From contig OZ007571.1 in the NCBI GenBank assembly GCA_963931925.1, forward strand, positions 39,445,550 to 39,509,549: DNA of 64,000 bases. The letters run 5' to 3'. Positions 27,001-42,000 of the stretch are shown here, in pieces (the stretch's first letter is position 1; each line of letters starts with the position of its first letter). The position numbers were made by a program, and so were the translations under genes. Below the pieces are notes generated by a model. It was not told where the DNA came from. It searched no databases and saw only the letters and a list, made by a program, of their open reading frames with translations. This stretch comes from Onchidella celtica (lineage: Eukaryota; Mollusca; Gastropoda; Systellommatophora; Onchidiidae).

Positions 27001-30000
27001 GCATACTTTTGCCCTAAGTTTTTCCATCTTTTTGATGTATGTCAAAAGTTTTATGTAGTTAGGATGGGTAGCTCCTCAGACTTGATCCAGTTAATTTATG
27101 AAACAACACATTTTGGACTGTATTTCATTGAGGTTTGTTTTTCACTTTTCTTCTTTTCAGAAAGTTCATCATGAGCGTTTCCCATGTCTTCTAGATGTTA
27201 TCAAATGTGATCATCCAGTTGTTATCAACACACTTATTGACCAGGTACAAAGCAACAAAGGTAGCATCTATGTTGTATCAAGAGGAAAGGGCAGTTTCTC
27301 TAGATTTGTAATTGTCACCATAAGGCAAAGTTAACATTTTTCGGACATGATTGCATTTTGTCATGACTTCAATAGTGACGAACAAATTTTTTAAAAAAAT
27401 TTCAATTTACTTTCTAATTAGTTTGATGGAGTGTTTGTTAACTGAACTTTGTGTATGTTAGAGAAATTTGATCCCAGAATTTAATTAATTCATTAGGTGC
27501 TCTTTGAGGCAGACCAAAATTAATTATGTCAGCACATGGCATTGTTTGAAATATTCATTGGTTTTCCTAAGATCAGGTGGTCTTCTCTAAATGGAAATTG
27601 CAGTTGTTGCCAAAGGCATGAGCCAGTGCTTGTTGGGATACTGAAAATGCTGAAAACTTTGTGTTTTGCTAGTATTGGCAAAGAGGGTTTTCTGTCCAGA
27701 GCTTCTAAAAGCTGAAGAGTATTAAATGCTTCTAAAGGCATGCGTTATATGTTTTGCCTCAGCTGTGGAACAAAAATGTCTCCCCTAATAATTGAAATAA
27801 GAGAGAGAAAAAAAGTGCTGTTTACTTTTGCTTGAGTCTCCAGATGATCAGATATAGTTTGTCAGCAGAAATGTGTAAATAGTGCCTCTCAAAGTTTTTG
27901 TCTGATGTATTCCATGTCTGATCTGTCCTCAGAGAAGTGTAGAAAATGTACTTTTAATTGAAGATTCCAATGATGCTAGGGAAGTCATGATGAGGAATCC
28001 CCCTCGTAATGGCAGAGAGGTGAGTAACATTGTCCTGTTATGACAAATGCTGTTTTAAAGATGTATAAAGGTACCATTAACTCACTGATGCCCAATCCCG
28101 CACCGCCTGCGGGGTACATGAATAAAATTTCTAACCCCTGCACTGTTCCCACAACGCTTACGGGATTGGTTCTCTGCGGCAGTTTAACATCTTGACTTGT
28201 TTCGTTGAAAGTTTCACCGGGTTTGGCTGGCAACTTTTCTTTTTGTGATTTTTTAAAAACTATCACTCTATGCCGGGTCGAAATAAGAACTTCTGTCAGT
28301 TTCGCGATCTGTCACAGTTGATCACTACATCTAGTCAAGACAATGGCTTCAAAACGCCAGAAAACGAACATTTTCCAACTGTTTGAAGACACCAGTGATG
28401 AATCTGAGGTAGATGTAGCCTATAATTCAGATGTAGATCCTGAATTCGTGCCTGGGAAGGGAAATTCTGACTCAGATTCTAGATCTAGCCCTCCCAGTAC
28501 CAGCGATCGTGCTAAGGCTAAGGCCAGTGCACTGAGTAAGGGCAAGGGGGAAGGCAAAGCCAGTAGTAGGTCTAGTTCTTGTTGACTAAGGTGAATAATA
28601 ACATTACTTTCAAACACTTGTGACACTTTCATACAATTTTTTTGACATTTTTATTAGGTCATCAGTACAATACACAAAGGCCAGAAATTTGTGCGAAACA
28701 AAGAAACTTGTCAAATTTTGAAAATTCATGAAAAAAACAACTATCTGAATAAATTTATTCAAGTTTTGTTTTTTGCATTGTTCAATTTAAAACCTGTTAT
28801 GTGTCAAAATATGGAATGGATTGGTGAATAAATGTGGTTGTGGGAATTTTTTGAAATACCCCCCAAAACCCCTGGTCTTTAAGAGTTGTTCCGCCGTGGC
28901 GGGCTGGTCTTCAGTGAGTTAAAGGTTCATTGTTTATTGCAAATTATAAAAAACAAGAAAAATATATAATGTGAAAATAGGGTAACTAACTTATGTTTTT
29001 TTAGTTCGTGCTTTTTTGAAATTTTGCCAAAATTAAAGTTGTTCTTACATGCCTGCCAGAGTTGGATTTTTTTTTGTTTTTTGTGAGAGCTTCAGATCTA
29101 AATTACTGAATCCTCAGATATTTGACGAAGAAATCCATGGTGTAGCTCAATATGATTCAGTCTTTTCATTTACATTCATTCACCAGTGTTTTACGCTTGC
29201 TGGAGACCAAGTGTACAGTGTTCCAACATTCCGCTACTACTCTTCAGACAAAACTTCTGTCAGGTTTCTTATGGCTGATGTTGAGGATCAGATCAGCAAG
29301 TTGGAGCAGGAGGGAAAAGCATTGGAGGATGAAATTGAAACCATTACACAGCAGGTACAATCACTGCAGAGTTCCTCTTAAAACTTATCATTTGAAGCTG
29401 TAGTTTTCTCTCTCTCTCAAAGAAAAGCCTCAGTATGGCCAGAAGATATTGTTGTTCTAATCCATTTCACCTGTCACTGGCCAAAACAAGAAATTATAAT
29501 TGATTCATAATTTTAGAATAGTTGCAGATGGGCTTTTTACGACTATGACAAAATACCAGTTTTGCTGAGAAGTGAATTCTAATGCCATGCTTGAGAGTTT
29601 ATTTTGTGTGAAAGGCAAGCTTTGAAAACTCGGTTTGTTCACAAGTTGAATGATAATAGATATGTGAGTCTCCTTTTCACTTGAAAATGATCATGAAAAT
29701 ATAAATTTAAAAAAAAAACAACAAAAAAATAAAACAAAAACCCAAGTATGTAAACCCAAAATTATATATTTCAATCTGTTGCCCTCGAAACGACTGGCGT
29801 TGATGGGCCATAAAGGCGAACATTCTGATCCCAACTGGAGGCTAGACTTATCAAGTCAAAGGGAGAGATTGCTGAAAATCCCCGACTCTGCCAACACCTG
29901 TTAATCGCATTAGTGAAAGGCAATGCAGCAAGTTGTCCTAGCCAGTTTGACTTAAGCTTTTATGCAAGGTGCAGAGCCTGTTCCCAAAATTTTACTTTAT

Positions 30001-33000
30001 CATTTTACGTTTTCCCATAAAAAAAATTGTATGCGTGTATATAATGCAATGTAATATTATGCCGTTTTTATAGATGTGTTGTGCCAGTTTTCTTTCACTT
30101 TAACAGTCCATCCTATTTCTCATTTGGTGTTTGTTCAATGATTGTATATATGGTTTTACCTCCATTGGCTTTTGGTGAATGTCCTTTTAGTTGTACAGCT
30201 TGCCATTTTATGTACATTACCTCTAGTTTTATTGTATAGCCTATTTGTTTCCTCAATAAATAGGGAAAGTCCAAAACAAAAACAAAAAAAACACCCAATT
30301 ACATTAAAAAAAAACACAACAAAAACCCCTAAACATTTAGATGCAAATACAGGTAAAAATGAGGCACATTTCAGCTGTTCAATGGCCTTTCACTCTGTTC
30401 AAACCAGTAATTTTAATAGGAACCTGGTAGAAGGACATAGTGTTGGCCATGACAACTGTGTATATTTTGTTTTTCTAAACAACATATTAAACTTGGACAT
30501 TATTGGAAAATTTAATTGGTCTGTAAAAGGGCCTCTTTTTTAACATGTTAGAGACATAAACATTCTCAGATGGTGCAGGTTTTGGTTTAAGCAGCCTGTT
30601 TATCTGAAAGGTACAATAGAAACATGAGTTATGAGTGAGAGCAATGGCTAATTTATGCATCGCTTGTTTACTGAAACAGACTAGATTATTACAAATCATG
30701 TGCTTTGCAGTACTTTCCATTCAGCTATTGTAACCTTTATATCTGACCAGAAAGTAGCAAGGGACCGGGAGATTAGGAAAAATCTTGAAGAAGAGAGGAA
30801 ATGCCAGACCAATCTGAATAAAGCCATGGAGGACATCAGTCACATCACTGTTGAGATCCGAGAGTTGCAAAATGTGGAGGATCCAGCCCCCGTGGATGTC
30901 ACAACACTGGTTTGTAGGACTCCATTTTTATACTTTTGTAGCATCTGCAAGCTACCCCCTGCCCTTCCCCGTTGCTTGTTATACTGGTGTCTGAGCATGT
31001 ATTCACTTCTTTTTTCATTTTATTGTTGACGTTCATTAGGGTGACCTTGCCCTCCCTTCCTTGTGGGTAGTTTTTTTCCTCGCTCGGTTGTTGACCCTTT
31101 TTGTAAATATTAGTATATTCCTGAACGTTCGATAAAGGTGTGGAAGTAGATGTTTACGCCAGATTTGGCCTTGAGTGATGTAACCTGGTGACGTATTGAT
31201 ACGTGATTGGTTAGTTTGTGTGTTTCGGGCGAGGGCAAAGGTTAGATTAATTTCGGGAATTTTCTATAGAAATATCTATATATATCAGATACGTAAATCT
31301 TTCAGATTTTCTCTGATTTCAGATTTTTTCATGTTGTTGAATTTTGTGGGTAAATTCCTAGATCTAGAGCTAAATCTGTCCTTATTCTTAGTTATTTCAG
31401 GTTGCTTTTGTTTTCTTCATTCACTGATAATATGTTTTTTCAAACAGTAACAAATCGAAACCTAAAAACTACAAATAAAAACAGTTAATTTCACAACTAC
31501 ATTAATACTATTGTCATGACATTGGTTTGCTATCTGTACGACGAATTTCCAATTCTCTGACGGACAAGTTTCCATCACTATCATTAGTCCGAGAATCTCC
31601 GAGGTTTCAGAGGAAAATTCTCTGACCCACGAAAATAGCCTAGCCAAGTGGGAAAATAGATGCAAGGCAAGGGAAGTAACTCTTATTGTTTTTAGTTGTA
31701 AACAACATCATGGCGTGTTCACGAAGATTTCCCAAGTTTGTTGAACGAGCTATAGCAGTTGATGCCATTGATCTAGAGTGTAGGAACAAGTTTAGATGGG
31801 ATTGGTTGTTATTGAAAGATGAGAACAGCGATTATTTTTCAGATTACTTCCGTAAGATCTAGACAAAGATGGGTTTGCTTGGTGCTGTTATTGCAAGTGT
31901 GAGATTAAGTGCGGCAGTGATGGTGGGCGTTGTTTAAAGGACCATGCCAACCGATCTAAAGCTCACGAGTGAAACTGTCGTATTTTTCGATCTAACCAGT
32001 CTTCCTGCTGCAATGCAGGCAGCATGCAGTAGGATTTCTGGTACTGCAATCAGTAGGCAATCTCTGCCTCGATTTAGTTCTAGTTCAGCTATACCTCCCT
32101 CTTTGCCTTATGGTGATGCTCCCAACATTGAGCAAGAACACAATAGATCTAGGGCAGATTTAGAGGTAGCTTCAGTGCCCAAGCCAGTCTCTCTCAAGGA
32201 TAGGGTCACTCATCATACTAGAGTTAGAAGTGAATTTTTTATGTGACTCTTGACAATGAAATAAGAACTATAATCAACCAAAACTTGTAGAGGAATGAAA
32301 CATCACATTACCAAGCAAAGTAAGGTATGTATGTACCTTATGGCCATTACCACATTGTCTTTTTTTCCTTCTGAAAGTTATTCTTGTACCACTCATTAAT
32401 TGTCCAGTGTAGTCTTTTCTAGTTTATTTCTTCCTTTTTAAAGTCTCTTTATCCCTATTAATTTAACCAAATTCTGCTCAGGAGAGGCCAATTTTTAAGC
32501 TGTAAATGTGAAAATCAATTTCGGCTGGGGGGCATTCTAGGAGATCAGCCAGATGGCATGACAACTGTTAACCACTAGATATGCAATGCGCCCGAAGTCA
32601 CCCGCGACGGTTCATTGGCAAATCGCCCGCTAGGCCTACGTGGTTTTTAGTCAACCTTGTGGACCATAATATTTAATAAGCATGGATTATAATGGAGAAG
32701 ACATTTCCGGTGTAATATAAAGGCTCTACTTCCTTTTGCTTTTTACCGGAACGAAATATGTGGAGACAGCTGTTGCTACGACATTAGTGAAAATGGCCTT
32801 CAATTTTCTGAAAAGTTTGGTGGCGTCAGGTGATTTTCATCAAGATAATGAAGACATTTCTACCTCTGTAGATCTAGATGAAGGGGAAGATAGTGAAAGT
32901 GATGTAGAACTTGATTTAGATGATCCCCCTAGACCTAGATCTACTCCCGATATAGGCCTAGACAGTGATAGATCTAGATCTACGGTCTAGATATAGTGAA

Positions 33001-36000
33001 GATGAGAGTGAGCCAGAGGAGGCTGATTTCAAGTTCAGAAATTTTTTGACAATCAAAATGCAAGCAAAATGCATAATGCATGGTATCAATAGAAAGGTCA
33101 TTCAATTCTGGATTTTTAAAGATTTATTTTATTAAAATTGATCAAGAAATAAGAAAGTGATGACCTTTTCATTGCGACCAATCGCAAAGTCATTTAGAGT
33201 TATTTTCCTTGATGGTGATTCCAAGGAAGGACCACTGTACTAGTGTACAACCTAGTAATGTATTTTCATCCCAAAATGTGATATATGTGATTGGAATTAC
33301 AAAAGTGTCAGTTTCTCTTGCACGTGCTAAAATAACATCAATATTCCTTTAAGAAAAATCCCTTTTCACAACCTTTAATTTTGCACACAAAAGAAAACAA
33401 TTAAAACTGAACATTTTTCAATATATTCAATGTTAAATTTACTTGCTTCATAGATCTTTGTCGATGATAACTTAATTTTGCTAATTCACTTTGCAGGAAG
33501 AAGAAGTTGAGACTTACAGCAACAAAATTCAGGAACTGGAAGCAAAGCTCAACTCTTTACTGGAGGAACAGACCAAGGCAGAAAAAGATCTCAAGGCTGC
33601 CCAACACAGTTACAAAAAAATAGAACAAGACATACGAGACAGATCAGGTGGGTTTCATTTTTCCATCTGTATTTTTTTTTTTTTGTCTAGAATCTTGTTG
33701 ATGGACTGGATCCTTCATCATTGTTTACTTCTGTGTACTTTGTCTCTTCCATGGTATCGTAATATTAGTTACAAAAACTACCTACAGAGTGACTCAGCAA
33801 GCTGACTACACAAGTGATAAAACATTGTTGTAAATAACAGAAACTTTTTCTACATCAGGAAATTTCAGCATGTTTGAACACCTTTTTGGCTTCAAAAAAC
33901 TATGAGCCATACTTACTGGACAGAGTGGATCTTTCTGTGGGACTTTTTTTTGGGAAGTCCTGGAATAGTTTCTCCAAAACCAAATGTTCAAATATATATT
34001 TTAATTATGGGACAGTTTCTTAAGTTTATAAACCTGTGGTTTTTGACAAGATCTAGATATTTTATGAAAGCTGCAATCAAACTGCCTATATTTTGGTGTA
34101 AAACTTTTCATTCTTTTGTAAAGAACATTTAAGTCTGAAATGTGAACAAATGAATCTTGCGAGAGTAATCCAAATCTCCAAAGGAGGCGAACCCACTTAA
34201 CGCTTTTCCATCACATAGGAATTTTGGGAATTTCCCTTTCTGTAACATGGGGTTAGGTCTAGGCTGATTTGGTGTGGGTCTGGGCCCCTGGGCTTGGGTT
34301 TCATTGTCACTGATGTCACCATCCGATTCTGACCCCGTTCTGCTACTCGAATTATCATCATAGTAATCTCTCTTGTGCCTATCTATGCCTTCCACACCAT
34401 TATTTCTACCTAAATAGAAACTTGCCCATGAATTATCACTTGCAGTATCATGCAAGTCTTCGCCAGAATCGCTGTCATGTAGAAAAACTGACTGATCGTT
34501 TGACGCGTTCATTTTTGCCTCACAGCTGTCAGTGGCGGTACACTATCACAAAAACACGCCAAAAGTATCGATAATCACTTTCTAATACAGAACAAAGTAG
34601 TCCAAAAGAGGAAACCAAGAAGGGAGGCTACTACAACAATGTTTATGGTCGCTAGGTATGCACTCGCTGATTGGCTGGATGTGACGCGAGGACAAGTGCG
34701 TGGTACTCGCCGATCGGCGGGATGTGATGGAAAAGTGTTAGATAAGTGTTTCAACATTTGACGTTCTTACACTCTTTGGAATGGAGGCAGGATCACATGC
34801 CCGCATCATGAGTGGTGAAACACTAAAACCCCAGTTGTATGGATAACTTGGACAAAATTATCGTTGTTTGAAACATTAGCATCATTTAATGAAGTGTTTT
34901 AGTTTTAGAACATATGATGTATTCCTCCATCAGACAATGGCATCCAGCTGCGAGATAGAATCAGCCGGGCTCAGATGGATGTAGAGAAAGCACAAGTTAA
35001 CCATAAGCACTATAGAGCCAAGCTGAAAGAACAGCAGCGAAAAATTGGAGAAGCCAAGAACAAGGTGAGCCTTACTGCGTAATATTTTGTTTTGGCAATG
35101 ATGCTTGTTATCTTAGCTTTTGTATATTGTGTCACAAATCCCAGACTGGGAGATGTAATAGTTTATGACAGGACGACAATCACGAACAAACAAGTTTAAC
35201 ACTTAACAAAACAACCCATCAGACTCACACATTTATTAACATAATTATACATATAATAGCGCCATTACATACATTATATTATTGAAATGAACTGCCGTAC
35301 AACGGCCTCACTCTCACACACACTCTCCCTCGGATCCACAATCCGGTAGTTACTCCTAAAGGCACTTCGGCCTCAGCCTCTCCCCTCAGGGTCTTAATAG
35401 CACATTAATAATTTACTGGCACCGCAGTCTCTCAATATCCCCTTCCTATTGTCCTACGCCTTAGCACTCCCCTAGCACCTCAGCAGGGCAATAACACGTT
35501 ATTATTTCCATAGCCATCAACATGGCAACAACATAGTATCAGTTCACTAGCCTATCAACATGGCAACAACATAGTATCAGTTCACTAGCCTATCAACGTG
35601 GCAACAATATAGTATCTCATTCACTCTCATATCTACGTCCCTGTCCGTGGCCTGACTGCCACGACTTATGTGCCTCTACTGTCCTGCACTGACAGCCTCA
35701 CTTCTGGCCTATGTGCGGCCTCCGGCCCTATGCTGGCCTATCACTTGTGCTCATCGAGGTGGCTCTTCGGCCCGTCCCCGACACCAGTCATTACTGGAAA
35801 GACTCTTCCACCAGTCTTCTCGACTGCTTCCTTTATGTCCGCCCGATGGGCTCTTATTCACAGGTCCGCTCCGCCGGGCCTTCTAACTTGCAGTGATAGT
35901 TATACAGCGCTTTCGCCTCCTTCAGACCCCCTCCCACTACTCACAACAGCACGCTTAACTTGCTGTCTACTGTGAGCCCTTCTTACTCTACACCCGCTCT

Positions 36001-39000
36001 GTAGCAATCCCCTTAATTGCACTCACTCCACTCGTGACATATTGTTTTTACCACTCATTCAAATCGTCAACACTCAGCATATCAAGAAGAATGTTATGTT
36101 TTTGTTGCTGCCATGTAGACCTCATGTACTTAAGTCACAGTAGTTTTTGTAACCATTGAACACTTTCTTTCCAAAGGACTAAATATCAAACATCAAGTAT
36201 TTCACGTTGAAGATGGACAAGTGATATGTATTTTATAGCTCTGTTATGTTGTTCTGTCGAGATCATCTGAGACCACCTAGACATCAAAGGGGCAGGGTGG
36301 TGGTTGTTTATGGATGTGCAGGTGGCTGATGAGTCCAATCTCTGCACAGAAGGACCTCTGGCAGTGAGGACAGGAAATGGTTGTTGCTGGGTGAAATCTG
36401 ATACAGTGCTGGTGTGTTAATGAGTACGGTATTGTTGAAAACAATGTAAATTTTAGCCTGCATTTGATATGACAAAATTTACATGTGGTAGATCATGATC
36501 AACATCATTGACGTCATTTCCTGCAATCTTCCAAATCCATAGCACAGTATTGTCACAACAGTCAACAGTTGCAAAGTATTTTGGTTGTCAGTTGACCATG
36601 CAGTACATGTTTTACTACAAAAGTAACATGAGATGTAAGAAAACAGAAAAAGTCTAAGACACACAACCATTAGGTTACATTATGTTCATTTCAAATTGAA
36701 AGTAATGGTACATTTGGAATTCTAAGGAAGATTTAGATAGGCTTCGTGAACAGTCAGCTTGAAGTGAGGATTTGGTTGATTGGGTAATCAAACGAGCAAA
36801 AAAAATGCAATGCATACACACGTCTTCGCTTCTGAGAGCGTTGTAGTGGGGAAGATGGAAGAGTAGAATGATTAAGAGAATCCTACTGACTGACAGTGAG
36901 AGAATGCCAGTAGATGTCAGAGATGCCCTGTATTTTGTATGCACAGTAGTCTCCGCCTAAGAACCCAGTCAACGGGAGACAAAAAAAGCGGGTTCTTAGG
37001 CGGACCGGGCTCTTAGGCGGATACAACACGAGGCCCAGTGATAGCATGTGTAATAACCAAATACTGCCCTCAGTACATGTACATGTGCCATGCAAACCAA
37101 GCGCGTGGTCAATTACGTATAAAATTCTGCCCCTCGAGTCAGACAACAATAGATGTTAGGTAATGACTATGCTAATTTAGTCTAGGAGTGGCCTGCTTGC
37201 ACACGAAAGACGTAACTGGGCTCCATCCTTTGTGCGGTTCGCCTCCCCTACCTTCCCTCCACCTGTTCTTTTTCACTGTACTGTGTCATCATCATCATCA
37301 TTGCCTTTCTCACCCTGGATCAGGGTATAGGCCACCAACAAACACTTTCCATCCCTCTCTATCATGGGCCAGCCTCTTTACATTATTCCAAGTCTTTCCG
37401 CTTCGTTGCACATCATTTTCTCTGGCTCTTCTCCACGTTCCGCGCGGCCTTCCTCTTGATCTCTTGCCCTGGGGATTCCAATCCAATACCTTCTTCGTGA
37501 TGCTGTTTCCTGGCCTCCTGAGAGTGTGGCCGATCCATCTCCATCGCCTCCTACCAATTTCCTCTCTGACTGGGCTCTGTCTTGTTCTTTTCCATACAAT
37601 TTCATTGCTGACCTTGTCTGTCCATCTGATCTTAAGTAGCTTCCTCAAACATCTGTTGATGAAAACTTGGATTCTCTTTATGCAGGCCTGAGACGCATTC
37701 CAAGTCTCACATCCATACAACAGGACTGACTTCACGTTCGAGTTGAATATCCTCAGCTTTGTTTTTAGAGATATATCCTTGGTTCTCCAAATCTTGCTTA
37801 AGGACGTGAAAGCTGCCTGTGCCTTTCCAATTCGTGCTTTGACTTCTGCCTCTGTTCCTCCCTTATTGTCAATGATACTACCAAGATAGCAGAAGGACTC
37901 TACATCTTCCAGTGGTTGATCTCCTACTCTGACTTGTGCGCTTGGGAGTGCAACAATTTTTAGGACCTTCGACTTCGCAGGATGTATCCTCAATCCAATA
38001 GATTCTGAAATTTTGTTTAGAGCTGTAGTCTTTGCTTGCATCTGGTCGTGTGTGTGCGACAATAGTGCCAAGTCATCTGCAAAATCTAGATCGTCCAGCT
38101 GTGTCCATGGGGTCCATTGTATGCCATTTCTTCCTCCACTGACTGGTGGTTTCTTTCATAAGCCAATCAATCACCAGGACAAACAGAAATGGGGACAGCA
38201 AACAACCCTGCCTAACACCAGTCTTGATATCAAAGCTGTCAGTAAGCTCGCCATCGTGTACGACTCTGCAACTTGTCCCGTCGTACATGCTCTTGATAAG
38301 GTTCACCATCTTCTCTGGGATTCCATAATGTCTCAATATTCTCCACAGTGTTTCTCTATCGATGCTATCAAAGGCCTTCTTGTAGTCAAGGAAGTTCACT
38401 ATCAGTTGGGAGTTCCACTCTAGCGACTGCTCTACTATGATTCTCAGCGTGGCGATCTGGTCGGTGGTTGATCGATTACTCCTGAAACCAGCTTGCTCCT
38501 CACGAAGTTTTGGGTCTGTTGCATTCTGTATTCGCTTGAGAAGAATCCGATTGAAAACCTTTCCTGGGATGGAGAGAAGTGTGATTCCTCTGTAGTTACT
38601 ACAATTGCTGAGGTCCCCTTTTTTTGGAAGCTTCACGAGGTGTCCTTCCTTCCAGTCCTTTGGAAAGTTGCCTCCGATCCAAATCCTCGAGAATAGTGAG
38701 TGCAGACCGTCTGCAGCCCCAGCAGCATCTGCCTTCAGCGCCTCTGGTGGGATCTGATCTGGTCCAGCTGCCTTGCCTCGATTTAACTGCTTTATGGCAT
38801 CATTAATCTCTGCTTTAGTCGGAGGGTCGCAACTGATCGGTAAATCATTTCTTGCGGGTAGAATGTCGGGTGGGTTGCTTGGTGGAGGTCTGTTCAAGAG
38901 GCTGTTAAAATGTTCTATTCATCTTTTTGCCTGAGCTTCCTTTCCAAAAATAGCCTTCCTGTTGTAATCCTTGGCAGGAACTTCAGGTTTTCCATATTTT

Positions 39001-42000
39001 CCAGCAAGAGTCTTTGTAGTCTGGTAGAGGATCCTCATGTGTCCTCCTGTTGCTGCCTTCTCTGCTTTCTCTGCTAACATTCCTATGAACTCCTCTTTGT
39101 CTTTTTTAATTGATTTTTTGACCTCTTTAGCTGTTGCCCGGTACTCTTCCTGGTTACCAACTCTTGAGCTTCTTGTACGACTTGCATTTACCTGTTCTTT
39201 TAGGTCTCTTCTTATCCTTATCAAGTCCAGTGATTTTTGACTGATCCATTCCTTGTGTTCCACTTTCTTTTCCCCAAGAACATCCTGACATGTCGATGTA
39301 AATACTCCTTTTACCTTAGCCCAGTGAGTCTCCAAATCTACTGTCTCTTCAAGGTCAACAAGGGGTTTGAATCTATTCCTCAGCGTCAGCTGGAACTCTT
39401 CCTTCTTGTCTCCATCCAGAAGGCTCACTTGAAACTTTCTCCTCTTTGTTCCTACTCTGGTACCTTGTTTCTTGAGGCGGAGTTTGAGTCTTGCCAGCAG
39501 CATGTGATGGTCAGATCCAACATCAGCTCCTCTCTGTACTATGACATCCTCCAGTGAGCGTCTGAAACGTCGGGTGATGCAGAAGTGGTCAATCTGGTTC
39601 TCAGTTACTCTGAAATCCGGTGAAATCCAAGTGGCCTTATGGATCCTCTTGTGTGGGAATACTGAACCTCCAATCACATAGCTGTTAAATGCGCAGAAAC
39701 TTGCAAACCGCTCTCCATTCTCATTCATTTGTCCCAAACCATTGCACCCCATAATGTCCTCATACCCTGTATTGTCCTGTCCTATCTTGGCATTGGCGTC
39801 TCCCATTATAATGTTCACATCTTTTCTTGGCAATGTGTCAACTATTTCCTGAAGCTGGTTGTAGAAATCGTCCTTGTCCTCATCGGTTGCTTCATTTGTT
39901 GGGGCGTATATCTGCACAATGTTCATGTTGATGTTCTTGTTCTTTGTAGTAAATGATGCCAATATAATTCTCCTTCCGTAGGGTTCCCATCCCCTCAGTG
40001 ACCTCTGGGCGTGCTTGCTCAAGATGATCGCTACCCCTTCTGTATGCTTTTTGTCCTCCCTTCCAGAATACAAAATCTTTTCCCCAGAATTAAGTTGTTT
40101 CAGTCCGGACTGTATCCAGCGGGTCTCGCTAACTCCAAGTATGTGCAGTCTGTATCGCCTCATCTCCATTGTAACCTGGGCACTCTTTCCTGCTTCATAC
40201 ATGGAGCGGACATTCCACGACGCAATCCGGAGTGACTTGTTTGATGAAGGAGCAGTCAGGCCAGTGGAGTCCTTTCGGCTTTGTCCATTGTCCTTCATTG
40301 AATCTACAGGTGCAGATGCTCCCCCTTCTCCCAAGATAAAAGACTGATTTAAAGTATTTGCTTGTGTTTCAGTAACTGGTTTATTTTTACAGGGTGGGTA
40401 GTTGGCCCACCGCCAACTGGCTCTTCTCGGGAGACCAGGACCGTTGCACCTTTAGTCGCCTCTTACGACACGCAGTATCACGTCAGATGTATTCTTTGCT
40501 GTCCCTCTTCTGCAAGAGGGCCCCGCATCTGCACGGGCGACTGTACTGTGTGGCTTTGTTCTATTCCGTCAACTTGGAAGAGAATTTTGTGTTTAATATC
40601 GAAATTTTACGTAGAAGTGTGTTTGTCTCACGGTCAAATGCCGGGTTCTTAGGCGGATTTTTCGTTTCAGAGCAGGTTCTTACGCATGTAAATTATAGTG
40701 AAAAAATTCGGTTTCGCGGCAACAGCGGGTTCTTAGACGGAGACTATTGTATATATTTTTTTTTAATGAAGTGGATGAGTTTGTGTTTACATTTTTTCTT
40801 CCCTAACCCAACTATCTGTGCTTTTGACTGTTTGGTAGTTGGAGAAACACAAGCAGCTGGTTGCGGAAGGACAAGTCAAAGCACAGGAAATCTGTGAGCG
40901 CATTGAAACCACTAGAACTGGCAATGATATTGAAAATGAAATCGTACAGACCGTGCGTCTGATTGAGGAGGAGGAGGAAAGACATGGGAATGAAGAGGAG
41001 GTCATTGAAACTTACAGGACGAAGAAGGAGAAGCTCACGACTGTGCAGGGAGAGATCAAACAACTTAGTAACTACATATACAAGCTGGATGAGGTTAGGG
41101 CTTGATATTCTCTGTTGTGTGAACCCATTGATTTTGGTTTCAATTTAAATGACATAAAACTTCCTGTTTGAATGTGAACAGTTTCCTCAGCTAGTGTAAA
41201 CGTTTATTTATCTATATGATCCTGTAAGGTTGTTTTGCTATTAATTGATATTTTATTTTATCATGAGCAGAAGAGCCGGCTATGCCAGAGGTTACAGAAA
41301 AGTGTTTTCCTTTGCAATTTGATTGACATTATTTTATATGATAACAGCATAACATGAAATATCAAATTCATATTCACATTCACTCTAACCCCAGGCTCAT
41401 CCCAGTAAAAAGCCTTTTTCTTTTCCGTTTTCTTGCATAGTTCATGGTGATTTAAGAACTATGATTTTAAACCTCGTTTGTTCAGGTCATGGGAAATTAT
41501 TTATTTTTCATGATATACATTAACTATATCAGTAAGACATATTTTGTTTTGTTCGTGCAGGTGATGGGAAAAAGACAGTCAGCCTATGTGAAGATGCGCA
41601 AGTATATAGCTAACAGAATCCGGTGAGTACAAACCGCATTAGTAATGATTAAATTGGGAGAGTGATTTCCTGTGTGCAAGTTATCATCATATTTTTCAAG
41701 GTGTTTGGCTTAACTCATTTCTCCCCGCGAACAGGGAATCCACGTTTTTTACCCCGACCTAATATTTTTTTTTCAATTCTAATTTACAAATGACTACTTT
41801 ATACCCATACAATAATAAAAACAACCACAGAATATCATAAAGCAGTCATTTATAAACACTTCCACCAAATAGAATTGAAAAATATTAAAAAATAAGCAAG
41901 TAATGAATTTTTTCTCATGCACCCTATAAAAGCATGAAAACTGCAAAATTTACTTGGGCCAGCTGGAGCAACTTGGCCAAATTTACCTGGGGAGAAATGA

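Noticed and set aside
30142-30543. 133-aa ORF in SMC6 intron 17
   Set aside because: No recognisable motif, low-complexity Lys/Asn stretch, and no splice or homology support.
37188-37691. 167-aa + strand ORF as a gene
   Set aside because: It is antisense to the LINE reverse transcriptase, starts in the flanking MITE, and has no protein-like motifs.
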